A stretch of DNA of 64,000 bases from an uncultured Maribacter sp. (GCA_947498505.1 CANMKG010000001.1:496001-560000), one strand, 5' to 3'; positions 38,560-48,322 are shown, counted from the first letter of the stretch. Program-made: numbers and translations. The notes: a model not told the origin generated them from the sequence alone.

Positions 38560-40565
38560 TATTCTCTATTTATTACCCAGCGAATTGATTCTTCTATGTA
38601 TTCAGGAATTATAAATCTATCTCTAAATATTTCTTTGGATTCAAGAATTAAGCTTAGATTTTGAGCAAATTCAGACTTATCCTTATTAGATTTTAATTTT
38701 TCTAATAAATCAATGGCTTTATTATGTAGACTTTCTTCAGAATCAATGAAAATGGTTTTTGGATGCATTCTCTTATAAACACCTAACATAATCTTAGAAT
38801 TATCAGAATCTGCTACCATCAATTCATATTCAAATGTATTTTCAGCTAAAACAACTTTCAAGTTGGCTCCTGTTAATTCGTTTACTTTAAAAGCTCTATC
38901 TGATATCTTATCAAACATTATATTCAGCACTTCTTTAATATAGTCAGATTCTACTTCGTAACCTTGAATTACTAAATCTACATTATTATCAAAATTTATA
39001 ATTCTATTATTTGTATCAACAATATTTAATTCTTTAAGTTTTTCAAATATTAGTTTAGCCTTAGATTTATCTATGTTCTGCTCTTCATTAAGAAAATGTT
39101 TTGGAGAAATTAGCCCCTTATCATTATCTGTTATTATTGAACAAAAAGCTGATAAGCGTTTACTAGTATCTTCAGAATTATAAAGTTTAGCAAATGGTTC
39201 GAATGCAACTCCATTTATATTGATTAATTCAATTCCATTTTTATCTAAATTAAATTCTTCACCCATTATTTCTGCAAATACGGGAAGTAATAATGCTTCT
39301 GAGATTCCCTCAACCATAATTGTCCCATTTGAGAAAAAGAGTTGAGATTTGGTAACATCTAGAAACTTCCTCAAATAATTTTTATTATTAGAACTTAACT
39401 CTGATTTTTTCAATGCAAAATTGCTAATTAAATCGTCTTGTTTTTGTAAGACTAATAAATTATCTAAATCTGATTTTGCAGTTATAGTAGGAGAATGAGA
39501 AGTAATGAATATTTGTACTCCTAAATCTTTTAAACTACTTAAGTAATTAAAGAATGAATTCTGTTTTTGAGGATGTAAATGAGCTTCAGGCTCTTCTATT
39601 AAAAGAGCATAATAATGTTCTATTTGTTCAGCTCTTCTGTTTTTTAAATCTCCTAGTACCGATGAGGCTAGAATCAGATTATTTTCTCCTAAACCATTTT
39701 GACTAATGTCAAAGTACTTTTGTTGAGTAAAATCTCCATTTAACAGTTCCTCTTTATAAACGGGTTTTCTAGTTAAAACCCCTTTGACTATATTATCATA
39801 TTTGTATTCTAATAATTTTAAATGTACTCTAGATTCTTTCTTTCTTATATCAGCTTTTTCTAAATGTTCATTTACAAAACTTTCCCCTGTTTTTACTACT
39901 CCTGTCCAATCTCTATCTTGGATAACATCTTGAAGAGTATTTGCTAGTTGATTTTTTTTATCAATATTTAATTCAATTTCTTCTGTCTCTCCTGCTTCAT
40001 TGACTCTTTCATATTTAGTCATTTCTTTAAAAAGAGAAGTTACTTTGTTGCTTTTAGCATAAGGCCTCAATTCTAATTCAGCATTCCTTAATGGCTCTAG
40101 ATAAGAATAAAATAAAAGTTGAGCTTCTTCTGGTTTTATTCTTTGACCTGGGTTTTGCCCTCCCCAAATATCCCATCTTAATACTTTATTTCCTTTAGGA
40201 TTAGTTTCTAATGAGTACCTAGCTTGTATTTGTAAATTAACATCGTTTGGGTCATCTGGATTTTGCCAAAGTAAACTTTGGAAATATTCCCTATCTTGGG
40301 GAGTCTCTATTGTAAAAACTAAACCAAATTCTATTGGTTCTAATGGAGAATTTATGTCGTTTACATTGATATGAAAATCTTCATCGTTTTTTACACCAAT
40401 ATCTCTCCATTGTTTGCCTATACTTAAACAGATGCGTAGAGCATCAATTATGGCTGACTTGCCAGAATTGTTTTCTCCTATTATAATATTTACACTCCTA
40501 TTGAAATTAAGTTGTAATTCTTTAATTCCCCTGAAGTTTTTAATGTTGAGTTTTTCTAAGAACAT
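38559..40565 (-). CDS. gajA: OLD-family ATPase/TOPRIM endonuclease, Gabija GajA-like
   Basis: IKNFRGIKEL, GENNSGKSAIIDAL, LLIEEPEAHLHPQKQ, FITSHSPTI and TOPRIM-type MVEGISEALLLPVFA. Confidence 0.83.
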   Translation of the reverse strand: MFLEKLNIKNFRGIKELQLNFNRSVNIIIGENNSGKSAIIDALRICLSIGKQWRDIGVKNDEDFHINVNDINSPLEPIEFGLVFTIETPQDREYFQSLLWQNPDDPNDVNLQIQARYSLETNPKGNKVLRWDIWGGQNPGQRIKPEEAQLLFYSYLEPLRNAELELRPYAKSNKVTSLFKEMTKYERVNEAGETEEIELNIDKKNQLANTLQDVIQDRDWTGVVKTGESFVNEHLEKADIRKKESRVHLKLLEYKYDNIVKGVLTRKPVYKEELLNGDFTQQKYFDISQNGLGENNLILASSVLGDLKNRRAEQIEHYYALLIEEPEAHLHPQKQNSFFNYLSSLKDLGVQIFITSHSPTITAKSDLDNLLVLQKQDDLISNFALKKSELSSNNKNYLRKFLDVTKSQLFFSNGTIMVEGISEALLLPVFAEIMGEEFNLDKNGIELININGVAFEPFAKLYNSEDTSKRLSAFCSIITDNDKGLISPKHFLNEEQNIDKSKAKLIFEKLKELNIVDTNNRIINFDNNVDLVIQGYEVESDYIKEVLNIMFDKISDRAFKVNELTGANLKVVLAENTFEYELMVADSDNSKIMLGVYKRMHPKTIFIDSEESLHNKAIDLLEKLKSNKDKSEFAQNLSLILESKEIFRDRFIIPEYIEESIRWVINRE

Positions 40566-40628
40566 AAATTAATTGAGTAGAGGGTTTTATTTAAGCTGAT
40601 TAGTCATATTTTTGATTTATACTAATAA

Positions 40629-41702
40629 TTAATTACTTCTATTTGGATTTTTATCAGCTTTAAATTTTCTACTTGTAGAAATAGTAAAATCATTGCCATC
40701 AGAAGTTACAATTACATCATTTTGATAAATGGCTTGAATTTCCCTAACATTTTTTGGCATTGAATTTCTTGTTGTACCCCAAGAAGTTTGTATTACTCTA
40801 TATACTTTTGCTTCAGCTAGTCTATTCAGCACATTTCTATTAGGGTGTGAATGGCGATTACCATTTCCTGCGGATATTATTGCTATTATTGGTTTTATAG
40901 ATTCTAAAAACTTTTTTTCAGATGCATTATTTCCTCCGTGATGATTCACGTGTAAAACATCAATAACTATGTTTTTATTTTTGATATATTCTCCTACTTT
41001 TTCTTCTATTTTAGCATCCTCATTACCATATCTTCTACCAATTAAATCACCAGAAATTAGAAAATCAAAATCTTTATACTTAATTAAAAAAGAAAGGCTT
41101 CTTTCATTTTCTGTATTTACATCATCTACTTTTCTTGAACCATCTTTTATAAAGCCATTAGCAGCTAAAGCATAAGCCTTAGCTCCCTTTCCTAAATCAA
41201 TTTCAAAATCATTTAATTTAGATTGACTATCTAATGATATTCTATTTTTTGAATCAGCAATAACTTTGTATTTTCTATAAGCTTGAGAACTTGGGGGATA
41301 TTTATCACCTCGGTCAACAAAATTGATAACTTTAATATCGTCTCCTCCACCTGGTTTCTCATCATAACCTAGCAAAAGACTTGTCCCGTGAACGCCTCCA
41401 GAAACAATCCCTCCTATGTGGTCAGCATCATAATGACTAATTATTACGTAATCTAATTGTTTAATACCTCGTTTAGCCAATACTGTTCTCAATATGTTAC
41501 CTCCATCTCTACCTGAAATATTACCAGCATCAAATAATACATTTACTCGTTTTCCATTGCTTTGTTTTGGCCCTTGAATTATAGTTGCATCTCCTTGACC
41601 TACACGAACATTAATTATTTTTAAATCTTGTCCATTTAAAAAAGAAGTCAATAATAGTACATTAACTAAAATTAAATTTTTAAGTTTTTTACAAATATTC
41701 AT
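40629..41702 (-). CDS. Exported MBL-fold (ComEC/Rec2 C-terminal-like) hydrolase
   Basis: Signal peptide (LILVNVLLLTSFLNGQ); IINVRVGQGDATII, FDAGN, ISHYDADHIGG, SGD and HVNHHGG motifs. Confidence 0.88.
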   Translation of the reverse strand: MNICKKLKNLILVNVLLLTSFLNGQDLKIINVRVGQGDATIIQGPKQSNGKRVNVLFDAGNISGRDGGNILRTVLAKRGIKQLDYVIISHYDADHIGGIVSGGVHGTSLLLGYDEKPGGGDDIKVINFVDRGDKYPPSSQAYRKYKVIADSKNRISLDSQSKLNDFEIDLGKGAKAYALAANGFIKDGSRKVDDVNTENERSLSFLIKYKDFDFLISGDLIGRRYGNEDAKIEEKVGEYIKNKNIVIDVLHVNHHGGNNASEKKFLESIKPIIAIISAGNGNRHSHPNRNVLNRLAEAKVYRVIQTSWGTTRNSMPKNVREIQAIYQNDVIVTSDGNDFTISTSRKFKADKNPNRSN

Positions 41703-41876
41703 ATTTAGAGTTTAATTGGTTAATTTCTAAACAATAGAAAATATTAATCATACCATCAATGGTGATATAATTAAAAAAATATTGTTGCTATTATAAAAAT
41801 TAGTAGGGAGGATTTAAATATACAGAATTTTAACAAGCATTCCTTTACTTAATCCTGTAAATAATTGGAAATTAGT

Positions 41877-42052
41877 ACAGAATAATCCCATTCCATACAC
41901 ATTTTGCCTCCACTACTCTGCCCTAGCTGCAAAAAGAGTATTCCATTACATTTTAAAAAAACTTTTGGGATAGGAAAAAAATCTAAAAAGAAGAATAGTT
42001 ATTTGTAATCGCTTTTTTCTCCCAAGCAAAGTTACATAACGCAGAACATTAT
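41877..42052. repeat. Dispersed intergenic repeat, copy A
   Basis: Shares 22-nt (41933-41954) and 27-nt (42026-42052) exact blocks with copy B at 44445-44558. Confidence 0.85.
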
Positions 42053-42150
42053 GAAACACTTTGTTTTTCATAATCCGACGTTATATAAAATAGCAATAAG
42101 TTATTAATAATCTGAAAAAATTGAATCTTATTCTATCGAAATTATTTAAT

Positions 42151-42187
42151 AAAAAATGCCCTAGTTTAATATAACAAGGGCATTTTT
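42151..42187. terminator. Terminator hairpin
   Basis: aaaaaatgccct...agggcattttt. Confidence 0.78.
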
Positions 42188-42208
42188 AAAACGTATTACG
42201 ATACTAAT

Positions 42209-42952
42209 TTACTCTACAGGTTTGTTGCCTACCTCTTCAATTTCTTTACGTTTATTTTTTACTTTTTCCTTTCCTTTTTTAATTACGTCTTCTAATTCAT
42301 TTAATTTCTCTTCGGCTTTAGATATTTTAGCTTCTTTCTCTTTAATAGCTTCTTCATCAACACCTTTTTCTTCACGTTGTTTCGCTACTTTTTCTTTAGC
42401 TTCTTTAACTTTTTTACGACCACGTTTTAAGGTTTCTTCCTCATCAGATAAGGTTGAAGCAGTTTCGTCAATTTTTTCTTTGGCTATAGTTGCTCTATGC
42501 TTACCAAATTCCTCTCCACTCATATCGCCTTTATCACGACCATACGCATTGCCTTTATTTGATTTTTCTTTTTTGGCTTTTTCTTTCTTTTCTTTTTTTA
42601 ACTCATCATCTTTCTCATTGTCTTCATCAAGATCATAGTCATCATCACCCTTTTCCTTTTTAATCTTATTTTTTTTGTCTTTACCTTTCCCCTTCATTTC
42701 TACGCCTTTCTCCTTCATATCCTTGGCCTTATCTTTCATTTTTTCTTTGCCTTTCCCTTTCATTTCGTCAGCTTTACCTTTTTGCTGCTCTACGGCATTA
42801 TCAATGTCTTCTTCAACATCTTCTTTGACCTTTTTAACTTTCTCCTTCTTGGCTTTTCCTTTCTCCTGAGATTTACCTTGGGCATACCCAGTAGTTGCCA
42901 TCATTGTAAATGCAAAAAGCATTAAACCTATTATACGTGCTATATTTTTCAT
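42209..42952 (-). CDS. Exported Lys/Glu-rich coiled-coil protein
   Basis: Signal peptide (MKNIARIIGLMLFAFTMMATTGYAQ) followed by a highly charged low-complexity sequence. Confidence 0.8.
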   Translation of the reverse strand: MKNIARIIGLMLFAFTMMATTGYAQGKSQEKGKAKKEKVKKVKEDVEEDIDNAVEQQKGKADEMKGKGKEKMKDKAKDMKEKGVEMKGKGKDKKNKIKKEKGDDDYDLDEDNEKDDELKKEKKEKAKKEKSNKGNAYGRDKGDMSGEEFGKHRATIAKEKIDETASTLSDEEETLKRGRKKVKEAKEKVAKQREEKGVDEEAIKEKEAKISKAEEKLNELEDVIKKGKEKVKNKRKEIEEVGNKPVE

Positions 42953-42964
42953 GTCTTTTCTTTT

Positions 42965-43168
42965 TTAGATACCATCAAGTTCACTAAGCGCTGATTCTAC
43001 TTCTTCTGATTTTTGTTCAACTTCTTTTACTGTTTCATCAATTTCTTGCTCTACGGCCTCTATTTTATCTAAAGTAGCGTCTAATTCTTGTTGTTCTTTT
43101 TTTGTGTCTCTACAGGAAATTATTCCCATAAAAAGAACAGATAAAGTCAATAAACTTAATTTTTTCAT
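42965..43168 (-). CDS. Small lipoprotein (67 aa)
   Basis: LSVLFMGIISCRD lipobox; heptad-like Glu-rich helix. Confidence 0.75.
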   Translation of the reverse strand: MKKLSLLTLSVLFMGIISCRDTKKEQQELDATLDKIEAVEQEIDETVKEVEQKSEEVESALSELDGI

Positions 43169-43321
43169 AATTTTTATATAAATGATTAGTACTTATTTAA
43201 CTTATATATAAAGTATATATTGTTTAATTTTTAAATGTCTTTAAATCAAATTTTATCAGAATTTAGATTAGCTTTAAGGTTCTGACAAAGAAATACCGTG
43301 CAGTTTCTTTACTAGTAAAAC

Positions 43322-43346
43322 AAAAAAAGCGGGATAAATGTCCCGC
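43322..43346 (-). terminator. Intrinsic terminator for the DUF4382 gene
   Basis: On the minus strand: gcggga-catt-ta-tcccgc followed by TTTTTTT. Confidence 0.82.
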
Positions 43347-43372
43347 CAGTAATTACTTTTATAATCTCTGTA

Positions 43373-44257
43373 TTATTCCTTAACTAATTCAAAATCTTGA
43401 ACTGTTTTATTCGCTGCATTTATTTGAACTTCTTCAGTGGTTTGCATAATATAGCCTTCTTTTTGTACTTCAACATTGTATGACCCAGCATCTAATCCCA
43501 TTAACATATAAGCACCATCAACATCTGTGAAAGTTGTAGTATTAATGGTGTCTGAAACGATAACAGCCACCTGAGCGCCTTCTACAGTTGTTATAGTAGA
43601 ATCTTGTTCAACGCCAGTAACTGACCCCAACAACGTACCCGTTGTAGACAAATTACTTGCTTTAATTACAGGTTTAAAATTGAATCCTGTAATATTTTGT
43701 CCTCTACCTTTTGCTACAAATGATTTGCTCACATCAAAATCTAGCAACAAATCTGATGAAAGTCCGCTACTTACAATAAGTTCGGGTTTGATAAACACTT
43801 TAATGCCTGATTGTGCGCCACTAGGAACTTTTAGATTATAGGTTGTACTATCTTTTAAAACAATGTTTACTCCTTTTACGTAGACGCGCATTAAATCATA
43901 AGAACCTGTCGGTATATCCATATCTACTAAATTCTTGGTAACACCATTAGTAAGCTCTAAAAGATTTACTTGTATTTCATCTTCCATTAATACAATGAAA
44001 GATTTACCGCTGTCGGTTTCTATTGTCACGTCAGTACTATCTATTGCTTGAGCGTTTAATTCGATATCTCCTTTATATCTAGCATCAATTTTAAAAATTG
44101 TTACATTGGCTTCGGCCACCATATCATGAGGAAATGGGGCATCAGTTAATTGTATATTTAATTGGCCATACCCACTGTTGGAATCATTGTTATCGGTACA
44201 TGAGCTAATTAGAATGCTACAAACAACAAGAAAAACATTTAAAAAGTTAAGTTTCAT
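43373..44257 (-). CDS. DUF4382-like lipoprotein with carboxypeptidase-regulatory-like domain
   Basis: Lipobox (ILISSCTD), LNIQLTDAPFPHD, VDGAYMLMGLDAGSYNVEVQKEGY. Confidence 0.82.
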   Translation of the reverse strand: MKLNFLNVFLVVCSILISSCTDNNDSNSGYGQLNIQLTDAPFPHDMVAEANVTIFKIDARYKGDIELNAQAIDSTDVTIETDSGKSFIVLMEDEIQVNLLELTNGVTKNLVDMDIPTGSYDLMRVYVKGVNIVLKDSTTYNLKVPSGAQSGIKVFIKPELIVSSGLSSDLLLDFDVSKSFVAKGRGQNITGFNFKPVIKASNLSTTGTLLGSVTGVEQDSTITTVEGAQVAVIVSDTINTTTFTDVDGAYMLMGLDAGSYNVEVQKEGYIMQTTEEVQINAANKTVQDFELVKE

Positions 44258-44389
44258 AGTTTAAAATTTAAGGTTTTCGTTACGTAAAACCCTATAAATA
44301 AGGGTTTGGTACTTTGTAAACAACAAAGAAAGTAAAAACCCTACTATGAATTTTTTGTTTTCGATGAACGGTATAAATTTAATGCGTTA

Positions 44390-44558
44390 TTAGATATTAC
44401 CATTTCATACACATTACCACTTCGCTCCTATCGTCGCTTCGGGCAAAGAGTATTCCATTACATTTTTAAAGAAACTTTTGAGAAGAAAAAAATCTAAGAA
44501 AATTTAGGAGAAGAACTTCGCTTTTCCCAAAGCAAAGTTACATAACGCAGAACATTAT
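44390..44558. repeat. Dispersed intergenic repeat, copy B
   Basis: See copy A; gcaaagttacataacgcagaacattat exact at 44532-44558. Confidence 0.85.
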
Positions 44559-44593
44559 AGTACATTTATAGTAAATTAGCGAATAGACCATTT

Positions 44594-44656
44594 TCGGTCT
44601 ATTTTACATAGTTGCAGATATCGGCCTTTAGGACTATATCGTCAGCCATTATGTAA
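44594..44656. repeat. Imperfect hairpin with ATTTTACATA/ATTATGTAAAA arms
   Basis: Outer arms as named; inner gatat/atatc pairing with bulges. Confidence 0.65.
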
Positions 44657-44876
44657 AAGCCAATTTACGGGAAGCTTTTCGTCAGAAGATATTATCAAAG
44701 CCGTTTTACTGGAAGAGATATTTAAATACTTAAGCTATAATTCCATCGATTGCTCTTTATAATTAAATTGCTTTTCCAGAGGCCTTATCTAGCAGCTAAA
44801 TAAAATCTGAGCACTTGCTACTCTTTGCGTTCCATAGAAAACTTTTTTGAATTCTATTTAACATAATGTATGGTAA

Positions 44877-45341
44877 TCATTTAGTTTTGAATAGACGGAT
44901 ATCAAATTCAAAAGCCTCTACATTCAGAATCTTAACTTTTGAGACTTCCTTGTGTAAAGGATTTATTAAAACATTATAGTCCCCCGATACTACTGCTGAG
45001 GGAACTTGTAGAATTAATGTTTTCTGCTCATCCACAAATGTGTCACCGATTTCTTGAGTTAAATATGATGGAGGGTTTGATTTCCAATTTATGCCTTTTA
45101 GGTCTTTTTCAGTAATACTTGACATTTCCGAATCGGGAATTTCGATTGAAATCATGAAATAGTCTTTTGGTAGTTTATTAAATGGAACATGCACAGCAAC
45201 CTCTGACATAGCCAAGGCTCTTGATGACGCCGTATATATTAATTTAGTTCCTTTGTTATTCCATCTTCCTCCGTAGAGTTCTGCTCCAGTACCAGATAAA
45301 TCAGTTTTATATTTACCTTTAGAAATTCTGAATACAATCAT
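44877..45341 (-). CDS. RES-domain toxin
   Basis: MIVFRISKGKYKTDLSGTGAELYGGRWNNKGTKLIYTASSRALAMSEVAVH. Confidence 0.9.
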   Translation of the reverse strand: MIVFRISKGKYKTDLSGTGAELYGGRWNNKGTKLIYTASSRALAMSEVAVHVPFNKLPKDYFMISIEIPDSEMSSITEKDLKGINWKSNPPSYLTQEIGDTFVDEQKTLILQVPSAVVSGDYNVLINPLHKEVSKVKILNVEAFEFDIRLFKTK

Positions 45342-45934
45342 GCTAAAATGCCATGTTCTATTCTACCTAACTCATCCTTTACAATTCCTAAACCAACCGA
45401 AGTATCTAGTAAATCTCCAGGAACAATACCTCCTACCGCAATATTTTCACTCATTAACCAATCGTGAAAATTTTCCTTATCTCCAAATACCTCTTCCCCA
45501 TATTGCATTAACTGTTGAATTTCGATAATCTTTTCAGTTTGTTTTGGAGCGAAAGTTTTGTTGTCTTTTTTATATCGAACAAGTGTGCGCAAAGTAGTGT
45601 CCAAAATAACAGCCCAATCTTTATCTCTTAAGGGTGTTTTAACTGCAACGCTTTCAAAAGTTTCATAATCAATACCATCTCTAATAACTGTCACCAATTC
45701 AAAGCCGCGAGAATCATCATTCCAATCATATGAGACCGATTCAATAAGTTTTTTTGGTTTTCCTTCAAAGGTAATTTTAAAGACATTTTTGCGAACATCT
45801 ACTTTCTCTCTTACTGTTGTTTTCTTATCCACAGTTTTCCCTGCAGAAACTTTTTTATGTAAACTAACCCCTTGTCTCACATATTTTACTTGTTCTGACT
45901 GTTTGGCTTTATTTTTTGTTCTTTTAATTGCCAT
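45338..45934 (-). CDS. Xre/MbcA/ParS-type antitoxin with long N-terminal extension
   Basis: C-terminal EVFGDKENFHDWLMSENIAVGGIVPGDLLDTSVGLGIVKDELGRIEHGILA. Overlaps the RES gene by 4 nt. Confidence 0.85.
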   Translation of the reverse strand: MAIKRTKNKAKQSEQVKYVRQGVSLHKKVSAGKTVDKKTTVREKVDVRKNVFKITFEGKPKKLIESVSYDWNDDSRGFELVTVIRDGIDYETFESVAVKTPLRDKDWAVILDTTLRTLVRYKKDNKTFAPKQTEKIIEIQQLMQYGEEVFGDKENFHDWLMSENIAVGGIVPGDLLDTSVGLGIVKDELGRIEHGILA

Positions 45935-46056
45935 AATTATACTTTTATTTATCTAATATACAAATATTTATGACATTTGTCTTAATTTTAACGACAATTT
46001 ACATGTTTTAATTGTTTTGTGACATTTTATATTTAGATATTCTATGGTTGATTATT

Positions 46057-46158
46057 CTTTTTCTTGATGAAAAAGAAACAAAAAATACAGGCTGACTGAT
46101 AATTTTGGAAACAATGTACGGTTCTCCCGAAGCTTCGGAACTCGATTGCTTTTTAAAA
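46057..46158. repeat. Repeat sharing two blocks with 35205-35543
   Basis: tttttcttgat(g)aaaaagaaacaaaaaa...caggctg...ttttggaaacaatgtacgg and ctcgattgctttttaaaa (exact, 18 nt). Confidence 0.75.
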
Positions 46159-46176
46159 TAAAAGGAATACTTAATA

Positions 46177-46782
46177 TTATTCCTCTTTTTTTACATGGCG
46201 ACCTGGTTCCCAGTCTTCTTTACGTAAGTTTTTCGTAGCAAAGTTTAAAGGTGTTTTTTCAAGTTCGGTTGCAACGGTATCATTCCACCGATTGAGTAAC
46301 CCAAATACAGTAATCATACCCATTATTTCCATTATCTGGCGAGTGTTGTAATGCTGTTCAAGTTTTTTGAAATGCGCATCGGTTGCCGCATTTGGTTGTA
46401 CTCCTGCAGCAAAAGCCAAATCAAGAGCAGCACGTTCTGCATCTGAAAATAATGGATTACGGGCATACTCCCATACGTGTTTAATTTTTTCAGCATTTAC
46501 ACCAACCATTTTCACGGCACCATGGGCTGTATGGGCTTGACAATATCTACAGCCTGCGGCACCGCTGACAATTGTGGCAACCATACGTTTCAAAGACATA
46601 TCTAGTTCGCCCGGTGCATAGACAACATCTACAAGAGCTTTTACTGCCGATAAATACGCTGGCCAACGTGCCATAGTTAAAACATCATTTGGGGTAAAGC
46701 CCATTAGTTCTTCAGCATATTTCAAGTCCATACGCACGTTTTCCGGTAATTCATCTAAACTAAGTGGAGAAATTCTAGCCAT
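46177..46782 (-). CDS. Carboxymuconolactone decarboxylase-family (AhpD-like) protein
   Basis: GAAGCRYCQAHTAHGA CxxC motif. Confidence 0.88.
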   Translation of the reverse strand: MARISPLSLDELPENVRMDLKYAEELMGFTPNDVLTMARWPAYLSAVKALVDVVYAPGELDMSLKRMVATIVSGAAGCRYCQAHTAHGAVKMVGVNAEKIKHVWEYARNPLFSDAERAALDLAFAAGVQPNAATDAHFKKLEQHYNTRQIMEIMGMITVFGLLNRWNDTVATELEKTPLNFATKNLRKEDWEPGRHVKKEE

Positions 46783-47035
46783 AATTTATTTCTTGGATTA
46801 TTAACTAATTGTGTCTAAAAGGGCCTATTATCACCCGTAGTGCATTTTGATTGAAAGACAAAAAGTTATGCAAAATGCTTAATATCAGTAAATTGTAGTG
46901 ACAACAAAACAATTTCAATGCAAAACTTTGATGTAATTTACTAAAGAATATTGGAAATATTAAAAGGAATAACTCCGGAACAATTAGCAAAACTAGCCAT
47001 TCCACCTCCCTCCTTCCTACGATTTCGCTCTGAGA

Positions 47036-47057
47036 TGTCGGGTCGCATACTAAGTGT
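47036..47057. repeat. Dispersed repeat core (also at 51582-51603)
   Basis: tgtcgggtcgcatactaagtgt vs tgtcggctcgcataataagtgt (20/22). Confidence 0.65.
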
Positions 47058-47343
47058 CAGATATTTCCTTGAAGGTTTTTTTGCGCTTAAGGAGCATATC
47101 TCTGATGATTAACAAAGACCATTTTATAACCTGCAACATCTAGTGAAGATATGATTGGACAGCCAGAGCGAAATTCTTTTTTCATATTGTACATATTACT
47201 ACATCAATTCGATAGTAATTGTTATTTTCACTAATACGGAATTATTTTTATGCTACGCATTGCAACACCCTCATTTTCACTTTGATGTAATGCTATATTG
47301 TTTGAACAATTTTGTATCAAAATTTACTATAAAAAAAGAACTA

Positions 47344-48243
47344 ATGTTTAAAAAAACGTATTCAGGATATGTATTTCTTATTCTAATGATGATTGCATTT
47401 ATATTGACACAATGCAAAGCTCAAGTACAATTAATTTCTAAACCATGGGAGTATAATAACAATCGCTTAGCAGTTAGCTATGACGGTAATAGTGAGCCAG
47501 ATAATGCCTATAAATGGCCAACAGGAGATCCCGATGACTGGGGAGCTGCCGCAGCCTCTTTAGCAATTATTGCAAAGTTGGGCTTGCAAGATAAGCTTGT
47601 ACATTGCTCATACAATAATTTTATTGATGCTCCTGCTGGTCCTGATAATGAAAATGAACTTAAAATAAGTTGCGATGGGGCTATAGAAAGATGGGATTTT
47701 GATGGAAGTAAATTTTTTGATGTAACAAAACAACTTGAAGCATCTAAACTTAATTTGGCTTCAGAAATGAGCAAATCAACTGCTGCCAACCCTTTATATT
47801 TTATGCACGCAGGTCTTTCAGAATTTTTATATCAAGTTGTAGAAGAAGTTATAAAGCAGGGCAATATTGAAACACTTAATCATGTATATCTTTTATCTCA
47901 TAGTGAGTTTAATGAAAAAGAAAGAAGACGAAATTATCATAGAACTTGGAATGATGTTCAGGAATTATGTGGGAATCGTATTAAATATAGGAAAATTAAA
48001 GATCAAAATAATAAAACTGTTCCAACCGATTTATGGCATTCACAAAAAGACTTTTCTGTTTGGTATTGGATGCGCGATCATAAAGACCCCGATGTAAAAT
48101 GGATGTATTCTAGACTAGAAGCTCATAGTGGAGGCGATGCAGATATTTCTGATTGTGGCTTATTCTATTACCTGTTAATGGGAGATGATAATGGTAGTCC
48201 TGCTAAATTCGAAAAATTTATTGGAGATGGTATTATGAATTAG
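47344..48243 (+). CDS. Lipoprotein, possibly nucleoside-hydrolase-like
   Basis: Lipobox (FILTQCKAQ). GDPDDWGAAAASLAIIAKLG resembles the DxDxxxDD motif. ATG 47344 preferred to the listed 47155 start. Confidence 0.55.
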   Translation: MFKKTYSGYVFLILMMIAFILTQCKAQVQLISKPWEYNNNRLAVSYDGNSEPDNAYKWPTGDPDDWGAAAASLAIIAKLGLQDKLVHCSYNNFIDAPAGPDNENELKISCDGAIERWDFDGSKFFDVTKQLEASKLNLASEMSKSTAANPLYFMHAGLSEFLYQVVEEVIKQGNIETLNHVYLLSHSEFNEKERRRNYHRTWNDVQELCGNRIKYRKIKDQNNKTVPTDLWHSQKDFSVWYWMRDHKDPDVKWMYSRLEAHSGGDADISDCGLFYYLLMGDDNGSPAKFEKFIGDGIMN

Positions 48244-48322
48244 TTCATACTTTTTTTAAATCATTAATTCTATCAATTGAAATTGCAAAATTTATTTAAT
48301 TTAAATTGAAAATATACTTCAT

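Noticed and set aside
42222-42869. Ser/Phe-rich plus-strand ORFs (138 and 64 aa)
   Set aside because: Complement of the Lys/Glu-rich codons of 42209-42952; compositional artefact.
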